From assembly GCF_000426065.1 (NCBI RefSeq), contig NZ_AUEQ01000016.1, positions 124,001 through 188,000 of the forward strand: a stretch of 64,000 nt of DNA, given 5' to 3'. Origin of the DNA: Mycobacterium sp. URHD0025. Lineage in GTDB: Bacteria; Actinomycetota; Actinomycetes; Mycobacteriales; Mycobacteriaceae. The position numbers and the translations under genes were made by a program. Shown here piece by piece: positions 1 through 8,515 of the stretch. Each line of letters starts with the position of its first letter. Position 1 is the stretch's first letter. Below the pieces are notes generated by a model. The model was not told the origin of the DNA, did no database searches, and saw only the letters and a list, made by a program, of their open reading frames with translations.

Positions 1-5
1 GGGCG

Positions 6-494
6 ATGAGCCTCAACAACATCCCGCTGACCACTCTCGATGGCAAGCCGACGACGTTGGCCGAATTGGCAACCGGCGCAGCCCTGGTGGTCAACGTGGC
101 CTCCAAATGCGGGCTGACGCCGCAATACGCCGCGCTGGAGAAGCTCGCCCAGGAATACGGCCCGCGCGGGCTGACCGTCGTCGGTGTGCCCTGCAACCAG
201 TTCATGGGCCAGGAGCCGGGCAGTGCCGAGGAGATCCAGACTTTCTGCTCGACCACCTACGGCGTCACCTTCCCGTTGCTGGCCAAAACCGACGTCAACG
301 GCGCCGACCGGCACCCGCTGTACACCGAGCTCACCCAGGCCGCCGACGCGGCCGGTGAGGCCGGAGACATCCAGTGGAACTTCGAGAAGTTCCTGCTCAC
401 CCCGGACGGTACGGTGGCCAACCGGTTCCGCCCTCGCACCGAGCCCGATGCGCCCGAGGTCGTCGCGGCCATCGAGGCGGTACTGCCCGCCTGA
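6..494 (+). CDS. Glutathione peroxidase family protein (thioredoxin fold)
   Basis: This 162-aa protein has the length and motifs of the non-selenium glutathione peroxidase/thiol peroxidase family, which reduces hydroperoxides. The peroxidatic cysteine is C35 in ASKCGLT, the catalytic glutamine lies in CNQFMGQEPG near residue 70, and the catalytic tryptophan is in WNFEKFL near residue 124. Mycobacteria lack glutathione, so a thioredoxin or mycothiol system is the likely electron donor; that is inference. No signal peptide is seen, so it should be cytosolic. The ATG lies only five bases into the window, so upstream context is not visible. Confidence 0.93.
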   Translation: MSLNNIPLTTLDGKPTTLAELATGAALVVNVASKCGLTPQYAALEKLAQEYGPRGLTVVGVPCNQFMGQEPGSAEEIQTFCSTTYGVTFPLLAKTDVNGADRHPLYTELTQAADAAGEAGDIQWNFEKFLLTPDGTVANRFRPRTEPDAPEVVAAIEAVLPA

Positions 495-574
495 GCGACG
501 GGTCTGGCCGAATGGACATTCGGCGTCAGAGTGTTCGACACCGTCCCGACATGTGACGTTGCCACACTGGCAGC

Positions 575-1279
575 GTGACCGGACAACTCATCGTCTCGAT
601 ATCGCAGATCAGCGACCGCACGCTGGCCGACGTCGCGTCGTTCTGCGCCGAGCTCGATGCCCGTGGCGTGCCCGCGTCGTTGATGGTGGCACCGCGGCTC
701 AAGGGCGGCTACCGGTTGGACCGCGACGCCGAGACCGTGGACTGGGTGGCGCAACGCCGCACCGGTGGCGACGCCGTCGTCCTGCACGGCTACGACGAGG
801 CGGCCACCAAGAAGCGGCGCGGTGAGTTCGCCTCGTTGCCCGCCCACGAGGCCAACCTGAGGCTGATGGGCGCCGACCGGGTGCTCGAACACCTGGGACT
901 GCGCACCAGATTGTTCGCCGCGCCCGGCTGGGCAGTCTCGCAGGGTACGGTGACGGCCCTGCCGCGCAACGGCTTTCGTTTGCTCGCTGACCTCAGCGGC
1001 ATCACCGACCTGGTCCGTCAGACCACCACGCGTGCCCGGGTGGTGGGTATCGGAGAAGGATTTCTGTCGGAGCCGTGGTGGTGTCGCACCGTGGTGCTCT
1101 CGGCCGAGCGGATCGCGCGTCGCGAGGGCACGGTGCGCGTCGCGGTTGCCGCACGGCATCTGCGCAAGCCTGGCCCGCGTCAGACCATGCTCGATGCGAT
1201 AGACCTGGCTTTGCTACACCGCTGCGTGCCCACGGTCTATCAATGGCGAGGGCTTTCGGTACTGACCGAGGCCGCCTGA
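575..1279 (+). CDS. DUF2334-type polysaccharide deacetylase-like protein
   Basis: The 234-aa product begins at a GTG and reads MTGQLIVSISQISD. It has the NodB/DUF2334 fold pattern of putative polysaccharide deacetylases: an early beta strand, the segment SLMVAPRLKGG and the metal-site-like LHGYDEA near residues 70-75. No signal peptide is visible, so action on an external polysaccharide is uncertain. It matches the conserved protein found before the flavin dehydrogenase in the M. tuberculosis Rv0784-Rv0785 arrangement, from memory. The substrate is unknown. Confidence 0.8.
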   Translation: MTGQLIVSISQISDRTLADVASFCAELDARGVPASLMVAPRLKGGYRLDRDAETVDWVAQRRTGGDAVVLHGYDEAATKKRRGEFASLPAHEANLRLMGADRVLEHLGLRTRLFAAPGWAVSQGTVTALPRNGFRLLADLSGITDLVRQTTTRARVVGIGEGFLSEPWWCRTVVLSAERIARREGTVRVAVAARHLRKPGPRQTMLDAIDLALLHRCVPTVYQWRGLSVLTEAA

Positions 1280-1300
1280 CTAGGGCTAGTCTTGCGTCTC

Positions 1301-2971
1301 ATGGCAGACGCCGATGTCATTGTCGTGGGGGCGGGTCTGGCCGGACTGGTCGCCGCGTGCGAACTGGTGGAGCACGCGGGCCGAGCCGGAAATCATGCCC
1401 AGGGTCTCCGCGTGCTCATCGTGGACCAGGAGAATGCCGCCAACATCGGGGGCCAGGCCTTCTGGTCCTTCGGAGGGTTGTTCTTCGTCGACAGTCCCGA
1501 ACAGCGCAGGCTGGGTATCCGTGACAGTCAGGAACTGGCTCTGCAGGACTGGCTGGGCACCGCGGGCTTCGACCGGCCCGAAGACCACTGGCCCCGGGAG
1601 TGGGCGCACGCGTACGTCGATTTCGCCGCAGGGGAGAAACGCAGCTGGCTGCGCGCGAGGGGCCTGCAGACCTTCCCCTTGGTCGGGTGGGCCGAGCGCG
1701 GCGGTTACGGCGCACTGGGGCACGGCAATTCGGTGCCACGCTTTCACATCACCTGGGGGACCGGCCCGGCCATCGTCGACGTCTTCGCCCGCCGGTTGTC
1801 GGACGAGCCCCGGGTGCGCTTCGCGCATCGGCACCGGGTCGATGAACTCATCGTCTCCGACGGCGCCGTCGTCGGCGTGCGGGGTGCGGTACTGGAGCCG
1901 TCCGACGCGCCTCGCGGCGCACCGTCGTCACGGAACGTCGTCGGAGACTTCGAGTTCCGCGCACCCGCGGTGATCGTGGCCAGCGGCGGCATCGGCGGCA
2001 ACCACGATCTTGTCCGCAAGAACTGGCCGGCTCGCATGGGACGGGTTCCCGAGCAATTGCTCAGCGGCGTCCCTGCCCACGTCGACGGCCGCATGATCGG
2101 CATCTCCGAGACCGCCGGCGCCCACGTCATCAACAGCGACCGAATGTGGCACTACACCGAAGGCATCACCAACTACGATCCGATCTGGCCCGATCACGGC
2201 ATCCGTATCCTGCCGGGCCCGTCCTCACTGTGGTTGGACGCCAACGGAAAACGGTTGCCCGGTCCGCTGTATCCGGGCTTCGATACCCTCGGGACGCTCG
2301 AACACATCTGCCGCACCGGTCAGGATTACACCTGGTTCATCCTCAATGCTCGGATCATCGCCAAGGAGTTCGCGCTGTCCGGTCAGGAGCAGAACCCCGA
2401 CCTCACGTCGCGCAGTGTGCGCGATGTGCTGGCGCGGGTACGCCCCGGCGCGCCGGGGCCCGTGCAGGCGTTCGTCGACCGCGGTGTCGACTTCGTCAGC
2501 GCACGCTCGCTGCGCGAGCTGGTGGCCGCGATGAACGACGTGCCGGATGTGGTCGAAATCGACTACGCCACGGTCGCAGCCGAGGTGACGGCGCGGGACC
2601 GCGAAGTGGTCAACAAGTTCACCAAGGACGGGCAGGTCACCGCGATCCGGGCGGCCCGCACCTATCTCGGTGACCGGTTCAGCCGCGTCGTCGCCCCGCA
2701 CCGGCTGACCGACCCGAAGGCGGGTCCCTTGATCGCCGTCAAACTGCACATCCTCACCCGAAAGTCCTTGGGCGGACTCGAAACCGACCTGGACTCACGA
2801 GTGCTCAAATCCGACGGTGCGGTATTTCCCGGCCTCTACGCCGCCGGTGAGGCGGCCGGGTTCGGCGGGGGCGGGGTGCACGGTTACCGCTCTCTGGAAG
2901 GCACCTTCCTCGGCGGCTGCATCTTCTCGGGCCGCGCGGCCGGACGGGGTGCGGCGGCGGACATCGCCTGA
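1301..2971 (+). CDS. FAD-binding dehydrogenase (KstD/fumarate reductase flavoprotein type)
   Basis: A 556-aa flavoprotein. The N-terminal Rossmann motif VIVVGAGLAGLVAA (residues about 5-18) binds FAD. A second FAD-contacting segment GLYAAGEAAGFGGGG and the closing GTFLGGCIFSGRAAG are typical of the succinate dehydrogenase/3-ketosteroid dehydrogenase fold. The substrate cannot be read from sequence. The reading frame extends to a TTG nine bases upstream, but ATG 1301 gives the family start MADADVIVVGAG. A TAGTCT -10 box at 1287-1292 lies eight bases before it, so the mRNA may be leaderless. The gene ends five bases before a strong hairpin shared with the convergent hydrolase gene. Confidence 0.9.
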   Translation: MADADVIVVGAGLAGLVAACELVEHAGRAGNHAQGLRVLIVDQENAANIGGQAFWSFGGLFFVDSPEQRRLGIRDSQELALQDWLGTAGFDRPEDHWPREWAHAYVDFAAGEKRSWLRARGLQTFPLVGWAERGGYGALGHGNSVPRFHITWGTGPAIVDVFARRLSDEPRVRFAHRHRVDELIVSDGAVVGVRGAVLEPSDAPRGAPSSRNVVGDFEFRAPAVIVASGGIGGNHDLVRKNWPARMGRVPEQLLSGVPAHVDGRMIGISETAGAHVINSDRMWHYTEGITNYDPIWPDHGIRILPGPSSLWLDANGKRLPGPLYPGFDTLGTLEHICRTGQDYTWFILNARIIAKEFALSGQEQNPDLTSRSVRDVLARVRPGAPGPVQAFVDRGVDFVSARSLRELVAAMNDVPDVVEIDYATVAAEVTARDREVVNKFTKDGQVTAIRAARTYLGDRFSRVVAPHRLTDPKAGPLIAVKLHILTRKSLGGLETDLDSRVLKSDGAVFPGLYAAGEAAGFGGGGVHGYRSLEGTFLGGCIFSGRAAGRGAAADIA

Positions 2972-2975
2972 GTCC

Positions 2976-3037
2976 CGCGAGCAGACGCAAAACTGCCCCT
3001 TTTTGTTGAAATAGAGGCAGTTTTGCGTCTGCTCGCG
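2976..3037. terminator. Long perfect hairpin between convergent genes (bidirectional terminator)
   Basis: A perfect inverted repeat has 22-bp arms at 2976-2997 and 3016-3037 and an 18-nt loop. It fills the gap between the stop codons of the FAD dehydrogenase (2971) and the reverse-strand metal hydrolase (3038). The arms contain an A run on one side and a T run on the other, so either transcript can form the stem. Confidence 0.8.
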
Positions 3038-3676
3038 TTAGAACTCGGTGCCGTTTTCCTCGGTCAGCACCTGGAAATCGGTCTTGGTCATCTCGGCCAG
3101 CCGCCCGTAGTAGATCCCCCGCGCGTTCGGCTCGATGATGCCCTGATGGATGGGCACGGCCCGCGTCGGAGCCACCGCGCGCAGGAAGTCCACGGCCTCA
3201 GAGATTTTCATCCACGGTGCGGCCGCCGGGGTGGCCAGCACGTCGACCGGTTCGCCGGGCACGAACAGTGCGTCACCCGGATGCATGAGCCGGGCCGGAT
3301 GTTCGTCGTCGCCCAGCAGGTACGAAATATTGTCGATCACAGGGATTTCCGGGTGGATCACGGCGTGCTTGCCACCGGTGCCTCGCACGTCGAGCGAGCC
3401 GACCCGGAACTCGTCGCCGGGATGCACTGCCCGCCACGGCTCACCCAACTGGGCGGCGGTCTGCGGGTCGGCGTACAGCGCGGCCTGCGGGTTGGCATCG
3501 ATCAGCGCGGGCAGCCGGGCGATATCGGCGTGGTCGGGGTGTTGGTGGGTGATCAGGATGGCCGACAGGCCGGTGATGCCCTCGAAACCGTGCGAGAAGT
3601 TGCCCGGGTCGAACAGCACGGTGGTGTCCGAAATGCTGGCCAGTAAGCACGAATGTCCGAAATGCGTGAGTTGCAT
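3038..3676 (-). CDS. Metallo-beta-lactamase-fold metal-dependent hydrolase
   Basis: The 212-aa protein starting MQLTHFGHSCLL has the UlaG/beta-lactamase-like fold. The metal-binding motif THQHPDHAD lies near residues 43-51, LMHPGDALFVP near 130-140 and IHQGI near 183. It is probably a cytosolic Zn or Mn hydrolase of unknown substrate. The frame is open far upstream, but ATG at 3676 gives the conserved N-terminus and leaves about 20 bp to the divergent exported-protein gene. Its 3' end abuts the long hairpin shared with the flavoprotein gene. Confidence 0.85.
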   Translation of the reverse strand: MQLTHFGHSCLLASISDTTVLFDPGNFSHGFEGITGLSAILITHQHPDHADIARLPALIDANPQAALYADPQTAAQLGEPWRAVHPGDEFRVGSLDVRGTGGKHAVIHPEIPVIDNISYLLGDDEHPARLMHPGDALFVPGEPVDVLATPAAAPWMKISEAVDFLRAVAPTRAVPIHQGIIEPNARGIYYGRLAEMTKTDFQVLTEENGTEF

Positions 3677-3695
3677 ACCTATATTGTGGCGCTCG

Positions 3696-4358
3696 GTGGG
3701 GATATGGCGGGTGATCGCGGCGATGTCATTCGTGCTCTGCGGGCTGGCCGCAGCGCCTCCTTCGGCTTGGCCGGACCCCGGTGCCGACTGTCCGCCCCTG
3801 TGTGACCGCATCCCGGATTCGGCATGGATCGCCACGGCGAACCTCCCGTTGGACGGGGAGTACCACTGGCCCGGGCTGGCCGGTTTGGCGGTGACCGCGA
3901 CCTCTCCACGTTTCCGCTTCGAAGAAGAATGCGGGTCGCAGCCGGTGCCAGGGGATCCACGCGGGTATGCTGTCGCGGCGCGGTCGGAGGCCGGGCAGCC
4001 CGCCGGTGACTGGCAACTACGCGTCCAGGTCATCCACTGGCGCGGAGAGACCTGGCAAGGCGGCCAGACCGCCCTGGCGGTGGTGCAGGCGGCGGCAGGA
4101 GCGCTACGCAGCTGTCCGGGGGCGGGGACGTCGATCACCACCGACCGGCCCGGGCGGCTGGCGGCGGCCATCAACTTCGGCAACACCCGGGTCCTGCACC
4201 AGTACCTGATCGCCGATCCGCGCAACAGCACCGTGGTCGAGCTGGCCATGTGGGCGAGCACGCCACCACGGGTCGCATGGTCCGCGCCGGCGGATCGCCG
4301 GGTGCTCGATGCGCTGGCCGACCCACTGTGCACGGCTTACATAGGGTCGTGCCGGTAG
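3696..4358 (+). CDS. Secreted hypothetical protein upstream of purS
   Basis: A protein of about 220 aa with an N-terminal secretion signal (hydrophobic VIAAMSFVLCGLAAAPPSA) and a mature region with four cysteines (DCPPLCD, EECG, LRSCPG) that may form disulfides. GTG 3696, GTG 3711 and ATG 3723 are all plausible starts in the same frame. I chose 3696 because it retains a charged residue before the hydrophobic core. It ends inside the purS promoter, ten bases before purS. The position matches a conserved mycobacterial hypothetical (Rv0787-like, from memory). No enzymatic motif was recognised. Confidence 0.65.
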   Translation: MGIWRVIAAMSFVLCGLAAAPPSAWPDPGADCPPLCDRIPDSAWIATANLPLDGEYHWPGLAGLAVTATSPRFRFEEECGSQPVPGDPRGYAVAARSEAGQPAGDWQLRVQVIHWRGETWQGGQTALAVVQAAAGALRSCPGAGTSITTDRPGRLAAAINFGNTRVLHQYLIADPRNSTVVELAMWASTPPRVAWSAPADRRVLDALADPLCTAYIGSCR

Positions 4359-4361
4359 AGT
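4356..4361 (+). promoter_or_regulatory. -10 box for leaderless purS
   Basis: TAGAGT lies seven bases before the purS GTG, the spacing expected if transcription starts at the initiation codon itself. The box overlaps the stop of the preceding gene. Confidence 0.55.
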
Positions 4362-4368
4362 GTGCGCC

Positions 4369-4608
4369 GTGGCAAAGGTGGTTGTGCACGTCATGCCCAA
4401 GGCGGAGATCCTCGACCCCCAGGGTCAGGCGATCGTCGGGGCACTTGGTCGTCTCGGACATGGTGGTATCTCGGAGGTCCGTCAGGGCAAGCGTTTCGAG
4501 CTCGAAGTCGATGACTCCGTGGCCGACGAAACTCTGGCCGAGATCGCCGAATCTCTGCTGGCCAACACTGTTATCGAGGACTTCTCGGTGAGCCGGGAGG
4601 GCGCGTGA
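4369..4608 (+). CDS. purS: Phosphoribosylformylglycinamidine synthase subunit PurS
   Basis: A 79-aa subunit of the FGAM synthase complex (PurS, PurQ, PurL), which makes FGAM from FGAR, glutamine and ATP in purine synthesis. It shows the family pattern VVVHVMPKAEILDPQG at the start and GKRFELEVDD in the middle. The GTG at 4369 is preferred because it gives the family N-terminus and has a -10 box seven bases upstream. The stop overlaps the purQ start in a GTGA, so the two subunits are translationally coupled. purL lies 3.7 kb downstream rather than in the same operon. Confidence 0.96.
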   Translation: MAKVVVHVMPKAEILDPQGQAIVGALGRLGHGGISEVRQGKRFELEVDDSVADETLAEIAESLLANTVIEDFSVSREGA

Positions 4609-5279
4609 CCACCCGTGTCGGGGTGATCACCTTCCCCGGGACGCTCGACGACGTCGACGCGGCCCGTGCGGTCCGGCTGGCCGGCGCGGAGGCGGTCAGC
4701 CTGTGGCACGCCGACGCCGACCTCAAGGGCGTGGACGCCGTCGTCGTCCCCGGCGGTTTCTCCTACGGCGACTACCTGCGCTGCGGGGCGATCGCGAAGT
4801 TCGCACCGGTGATGGGCTCGGTCGTCGAAGCTGCCGGTCGCGGCATGCCGGTGCTGGGTATCTGCAACGGCTTTCAGGTGCTCTGCGAGGCCGGCTTGCT
4901 GCCCGGTGCACTGACCCGCAACGCCGGCCTGCATTTCATCTGCCGTGACACGTGGCTGGAAGTGGCCTCCAACACCACGGCCTGGACGACCCGGTACGAC
5001 GCCGGCGCGGACCTGCTGATCCCGCTGAAATCGGGGGAGGGCCGCTATGTCGCCTCCGAAGCCGTGCTCGACGAGCTCGAGGGCGAGGACCGCGTGGTCT
5101 TCCGCTATCGCGAGAACCTCAACGGCTCGATGCGCGGCATCGCGGGCGTGTGCTCGGCCAATCGTCGCGTCGTCGGCCTGATGCCGCATCCCGAACATGC
5201 CACCGAGGCGTTGACCGGTCCGTCCGATGACGGGCTCGGGTTGTTCTACTCCGCGTTGGACGCGGTGCTCTCGGTTTAG
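4605..5279 (+). CDS. purQ: Phosphoribosylformylglycinamidine synthase subunit PurQ
   Basis: The 224-aa glutaminase subunit of FGAM synthase supplies ammonia to PurL. The class I amidotransferase nucleophile is the Cys of GICNGFQVLCEAG near residue 86. The oxyanion strand is VVPGGFSYGDYLR near 46-58, and the catalytic His/Glu pair is in GLMPHPEHATE near 193-203. It begins at GTG 4605, overlapping purS by four bases. An imperfect hairpin follows the stop, before the convergent encapsulin gene. Confidence 0.97.
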   Translation: MTTRVGVITFPGTLDDVDAARAVRLAGAEAVSLWHADADLKGVDAVVVPGGFSYGDYLRCGAIAKFAPVMGSVVEAAGRGMPVLGICNGFQVLCEAGLLPGALTRNAGLHFICRDTWLEVASNTTAWTTRYDAGADLLIPLKSGEGRYVASEAVLDELEGEDRVVFRYRENLNGSMRGIAGVCSANRRVVGLMPHPEHATEALTGPSDDGLGLFYSALDAVLSV

Positions 5280-5300
5280 TTCTTCGCTTCACCCCGCCCC

Positions 5301-5358
5301 ACGAGCGACCGGTCAGGTATGCACTTTGCGGCGTGCACTCAGACGCGGTCACTCGCGG
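5301..5358. terminator. Imperfect hairpin between convergent purQ and encapsulin genes
   Basis: The segment cacgagcgacc...tatgcac pairs imperfectly with gtgcac...ggtcactcgcg across a short loop. It lies between the two facing stop codons (5279 and 5368) and is a plausible bidirectional terminator, though the stem contains mismatches. Confidence 0.45.
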
Positions 5359-5367
5359 GTCAGGTGA

Positions 5368-6165
5368 CTATGTCGTGAGGGCGACCGAGGCCTCGGCGGT
5401 GTAGGCCAGGAACGTCAGGGTCTCCTGCAGGTACAACTGCACGCTCTCGGCATCATGGGACAGGTAGCCGATCGAGACGTCGGTGCCCAGCTGCAGGTCG
5501 AAATCTCCACCACGAGTGGACAATACGAAAGCACCATCGATCGCGGGCGCCCAGATGATCTCGCCGTCCACCAGCCGGCTCAGGTGCTCGCGGATCGGAT
5601 AACCGTGCGCGGTGGTCTCGCTCACCTTGGTGTAGGTCTCCGCCGAGAGCAGCACGGAGTACGGCCCGTCGACACCGGCCAGGCGCAGCTCCGAGAGGGC
5701 CTGGGCGATCACGTCGGGAATCTCGCGGGCATCGTCGGGCAGGGCCAGTGCCGGGTTGGAGCTCGAGCTGCGGATGCCTTCGATCGAGGCGGCGGGGTAG
5801 CCCTCGAAGATCGCCCGGTCCTCGACGAACGCCAGCTTCTTGGCAGCCTCCTTGACCGGATCCCAGTCGGAGTCCTGGGCGCCACGCTCGACGTCGTCAA
5901 TCGCGGTGCGCGACACCGTGAACGGAACCCGCAGCCGTACCAGCGGCCTGGCTTCGCGCAGGTGGGCGACCACACCGTCACCGGGCGAGCTGACGTCGAG
6001 CAGGTGTCCCGTACTGATCGCCGCGGTAACCGGCCCGCCGGGCTCGCTGACATCGACCACGCGCCGTCCGGCGATGTGACGCTTGAAGGTCCGGCTGGCC
6101 TCGAGTTCGATCTCGGCCCAGGCGGACTCGGTGACCGGGGCGAGCTCGCGGTACAGGTTGTTCAT
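5368..6165 (-). CDS. Encapsulin nanocompartment shell protein (family 1)
   Basis: The 265-aa protein matches family 1 encapsulins, HK97-fold shell proteins that self-assemble into protein compartments. The N-terminus MNNLYRELAPVTESAWAEIE and the internal region AKKLAFVEDRAIFEGYP are characteristic. The mycobacterial homologue is known as Cfp29. It starts four bases inside the 3' end of the DyP gene (ATGA overlap), so shell and cargo are co-translated from one mRNA. The ORF is full length with no missing segment evident. Confidence 0.96.
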   Translation of the reverse strand: MNNLYRELAPVTESAWAEIELEASRTFKRHIAGRRVVDVSEPGGPVTAAISTGHLLDVSSPGDGVVAHLREARPLVRLRVPFTVSRTAIDDVERGAQDSDWDPVKEAAKKLAFVEDRAIFEGYPAASIEGIRSSSSNPALALPDDAREIPDVIAQALSELRLAGVDGPYSVLLSAETYTKVSETTAHGYPIREHLSRLVDGEIIWAPAIDGAFVLSTRGGDFDLQLGTDVSIGYLSHDAESVQLYLQETLTFLAYTAEASVALTT

Positions 6166-7190
6166 TGCGGGATTCCTTTCAGACTGCCGATGCCGAGCGA
6201 GCCGTCGTGGCCCTGAGCCCGTGGAGGTTCCGCTGTAGCCGACTCGGCGGGCGAGGACGGCAGTGGCGGTGGATCATCCAGAAAATCGATCGTGGGTGTG
6301 TAGAACAGGCCACCGGTGACGGCGGTGGAGAAATCCAGGATGCGGTCGGTGTTACCGGGCGGGTCGCCGATGAACATGTTGTTCAGCATCCGCTCGGTGA
6401 CCGACGGGGTGCGCGAATAACCGATGTAGTACGTACCGAATTCGCCCTTGCCGATCTCACCGAACGGCATGTTGTGCCGAATGATCTTCAGCTCGTTGCC
6501 CTCGTCGTCTTCGATCACGTTGAGCGCAACGTGTGAATTGGCGGGCTTGATCGCGTCGTCGAGTTCGATGTCGTCGAGCTTCGTGCGGCCGATCACCCGT
6601 TCCTGCTCCTCGGTGGACAACGAATTCCACGACCCCATGTCATGGGTGTACTTCTGGACGTGGACGTAGCAGCCGCCGGCGAAATCCGGGTCCTCCTCGC
6701 CGATCTGGCTGGCGTTGACGGCGACCGGGCCGTTCGGGTTCTCGGTGCCGTCGACGAAGCCCATCAGATCGCGGTTGTCGAAGAACTTGAACCCGTGCAC
6801 CTCGTCGACGATCGTGACGGCGCCGGCCAGCGCGTCGGCGAATTTGGTGGCGAGTTCGAAGCACACGTCCATGGATTCCGCGCGCAGGTGGAACAGCAGG
6901 TCACCCGGAGTTGCCGGGGCCCGGTGACGCGGGCCCTCCAAAGGAACGAACGGGTGCAGTTCGGCAGGGCGCGGCCCGGAGAACAATCGGTCCCAGGCGT
7001 CGGACCCGATCGACACGATCGCCGACAGATGCTTGGACGGATCACGGAAACCGATGGCACGCACCAGACCTGAGATATCCGCCAGGGTGTCGTGAACCGT
7101 CGCCTCGCCGCCCTCGTCGATGGTTACGACGATGAATATGGCGGCCGGCGTCAGCGGAGCCAGGACGGGCTGGGGTTGTGGTGCGGGCAC
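6162..7190 (-). CDS. dyp: Dye-decolourising (DyP) heme peroxidase, encapsulin cargo
   Basis: A 342-aa heme peroxidase. GFVDGTENP near residues 150-158 is the signature distal-Asp motif of DyPs. The proximal His is probably in NSHVALNV, and the distal Arg in IIRHNMPFGE. The last residues, DGSLGIGSLKG, match the established cargo-loading peptide that docks DyP inside encapsulin shells. A Pro/Ala/Glu-rich linker (about 305-328) joins this tag to the enzyme. It is first in a two-gene reverse-strand operon with the encapsulin gene. A role in oxidative stress defence is known for mycobacterial DyP; the physiological substrate is unknown. Confidence 0.96.
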   Translation of the reverse strand: MPAPQPQPVLAPLTPAAIFIVVTIDEGGEATVHDTLADISGLVRAIGFRDPSKHLSAIVSIGSDAWDRLFSGPRPAELHPFVPLEGPRHRAPATPGDLLFHLRAESMDVCFELATKFADALAGAVTIVDEVHGFKFFDNRDLMGFVDGTENPNGPVAVNASQIGEEDPDFAGGCYVHVQKYTHDMGSWNSLSTEEQERVIGRTKLDDIELDDAIKPANSHVALNVIEDDEGNELKIIRHNMPFGEIGKGEFGTYYIGYSRTPSVTERMLNNMFIGDPPGNTDRILDFSTAVTGGLFYTPTIDFLDDPPPLPSSPAESATAEPPRAQGHDGSLGIGSLKGIPQ

Positions 7191-7240
7191 AACGTCGACC
7201 CTAACGCGGCGCGCGTCGAAAACCCGGTCAAGATAGAGAT

Positions 7241-8500
7241 ATGGCAGCCAGCCCCCAGAGCATGTGCGAATTCATCGATGCCTCGCCGTCACCGTTTCAC
7301 GTCTGCGCCACCGCGGCGCAGCGTCTGCGTGACGCGGGATTCACCGAGCTGGCCGAGACGGACAGCTGGCAGGCCACTGGAAAGTTCTTCACGGTGCGGG
7401 CCGGTTCGCTGGTGGCGTGGAACACCGAGCGAACCCATCCAGATGCGCCGTTCCGGGTGGTGGGTGGCCACACCGACAGTCCGAACCTGCGGGTCAAGCA
7501 GCACCCCGACCGGGTCGTGGCCGGCTGGCAGGTGGTCGCGCTGCAGCCCTATGGCGGGGCCTGGCTGAATTCCTGGCTGGACCGCGACCTCGGAATCAGC
7601 GGCCGCCTGTCGGTGCGCCGCGGCTCGACGATCGAGCATCTGCTGGTGCGGATCGACGATCCGATCCTGCGCGTGCCCCAACTCGCCATCCACCTCTCCG
7701 AGGACCGCAAGGGTGTCAGCCCCGACCCGCAGCGCCACGTCAACGCGGTCTGGGGCCTGGGGGAACGGCCCGGATCGTTCCTGCGCTTCGTCGCCGAGCG
7801 GGCCGGGGTCGAACCGGATGCGCTGCTCGGTTTTGATCTGATGACCCACGACCTGGCGCTGTCGGCGATCACCGGAGCCGGCGGGGAGTTCGTCAGCGCG
7901 CCCCGGCTGGACAACCAGGCCACCTGTTACGCGGGGCTGGAGGGTTTCCTGGCGGCGGATGCCGTCGGCCACGTCCCGGTCCTGGCGTTGTTCGACCACG
8001 AGGAGGTCGGCTCGACGTCAGATCACGGCGCCCAGTCCGAGCTGTTGCCGACGGTGCTGGAGCGCATCGTCCTCGCCGCAGGCGGCACCCGGGAGGACTT
8101 CCTGCGCCGGCTGGCCGGATCGATGGTCGCCTCCGGGGACATGGCGCACGCCACGCACCCGAACTATCCGGACCGTCACGAGCCCGGCCATCTGATCGCG
8201 GTCAACGCCGGTCCTGTGCTCAAGGTGCAGCCGAACCTGCGCTACGCCACCGATGGCCGCACCGCGGCGGCGTTCGCGCTGGCCTGCGAGCAGGCCGGGG
8301 TGCCGCTGCAACGCTACGAGCATCGGGCCGATCTGCCGTGCGGGTCGACCATCGGCCCCATGACATCGGCGCGCACCGGTATCCCGACCGTCGACGTCGG
8401 GGCGGCGCAACTCGCCATGCATTCGGCCAGGGAATTCATGGGCGCCAAGGATGTCGCCGCCTACGCGGCGGCCTTGCGGGCGTTCCTGTCACCGGTCTGA
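7241..8500 (+). CDS. M18 family aspartyl aminopeptidase-like metallopeptidase
   Basis: The 419-aa protein is an M18 peptidase (probable M18-family aminopeptidase 2), which removes N-terminal residues from peptides with two zinc ions. Metal and catalytic motifs are GGHTDSPNLRVK (about 80-91), LDNQATCYAGLEG (about 225-237), FDHEEVGS (about 255-262) and the C-terminal AMHSAREFMG (about 390-399). No signal peptide is present, so it acts in the cytosol. It diverges from dyp with about 50 bp between starts. Confidence 0.93.
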   Translation: MAASPQSMCEFIDASPSPFHVCATAAQRLRDAGFTELAETDSWQATGKFFTVRAGSLVAWNTERTHPDAPFRVVGGHTDSPNLRVKQHPDRVVAGWQVVALQPYGGAWLNSWLDRDLGISGRLSVRRGSTIEHLLVRIDDPILRVPQLAIHLSEDRKGVSPDPQRHVNAVWGLGERPGSFLRFVAERAGVEPDALLGFDLMTHDLALSAITGAGGEFVSAPRLDNQATCYAGLEGFLAADAVGHVPVLALFDHEEVGSTSDHGAQSELLPTVLERIVLAAGGTREDFLRRLAGSMVASGDMAHATHPNYPDRHEPGHLIAVNAGPVLKVQPNLRYATDGRTAAAFALACEQAGVPLQRYEHRADLPCGSTIGPMTSARTGIPTVDVGAAQLAMHSAREFMGAKDVAAYAAALRAFLSPV

Positions 8501-8502
8501 TC

Positions 8503-8508
8503 TAGGGT
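8503..8508 (+). promoter_or_regulatory. -10 box for leaderless VOC gene
   Basis: TAGGGT is followed after seven bases by the ATG at 8516. It starts just after the stop codon of the aminopeptidase, suggesting a separate leaderless transcript. Confidence 0.5.
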
Positions 8509-8515
8509 CTGCGCC

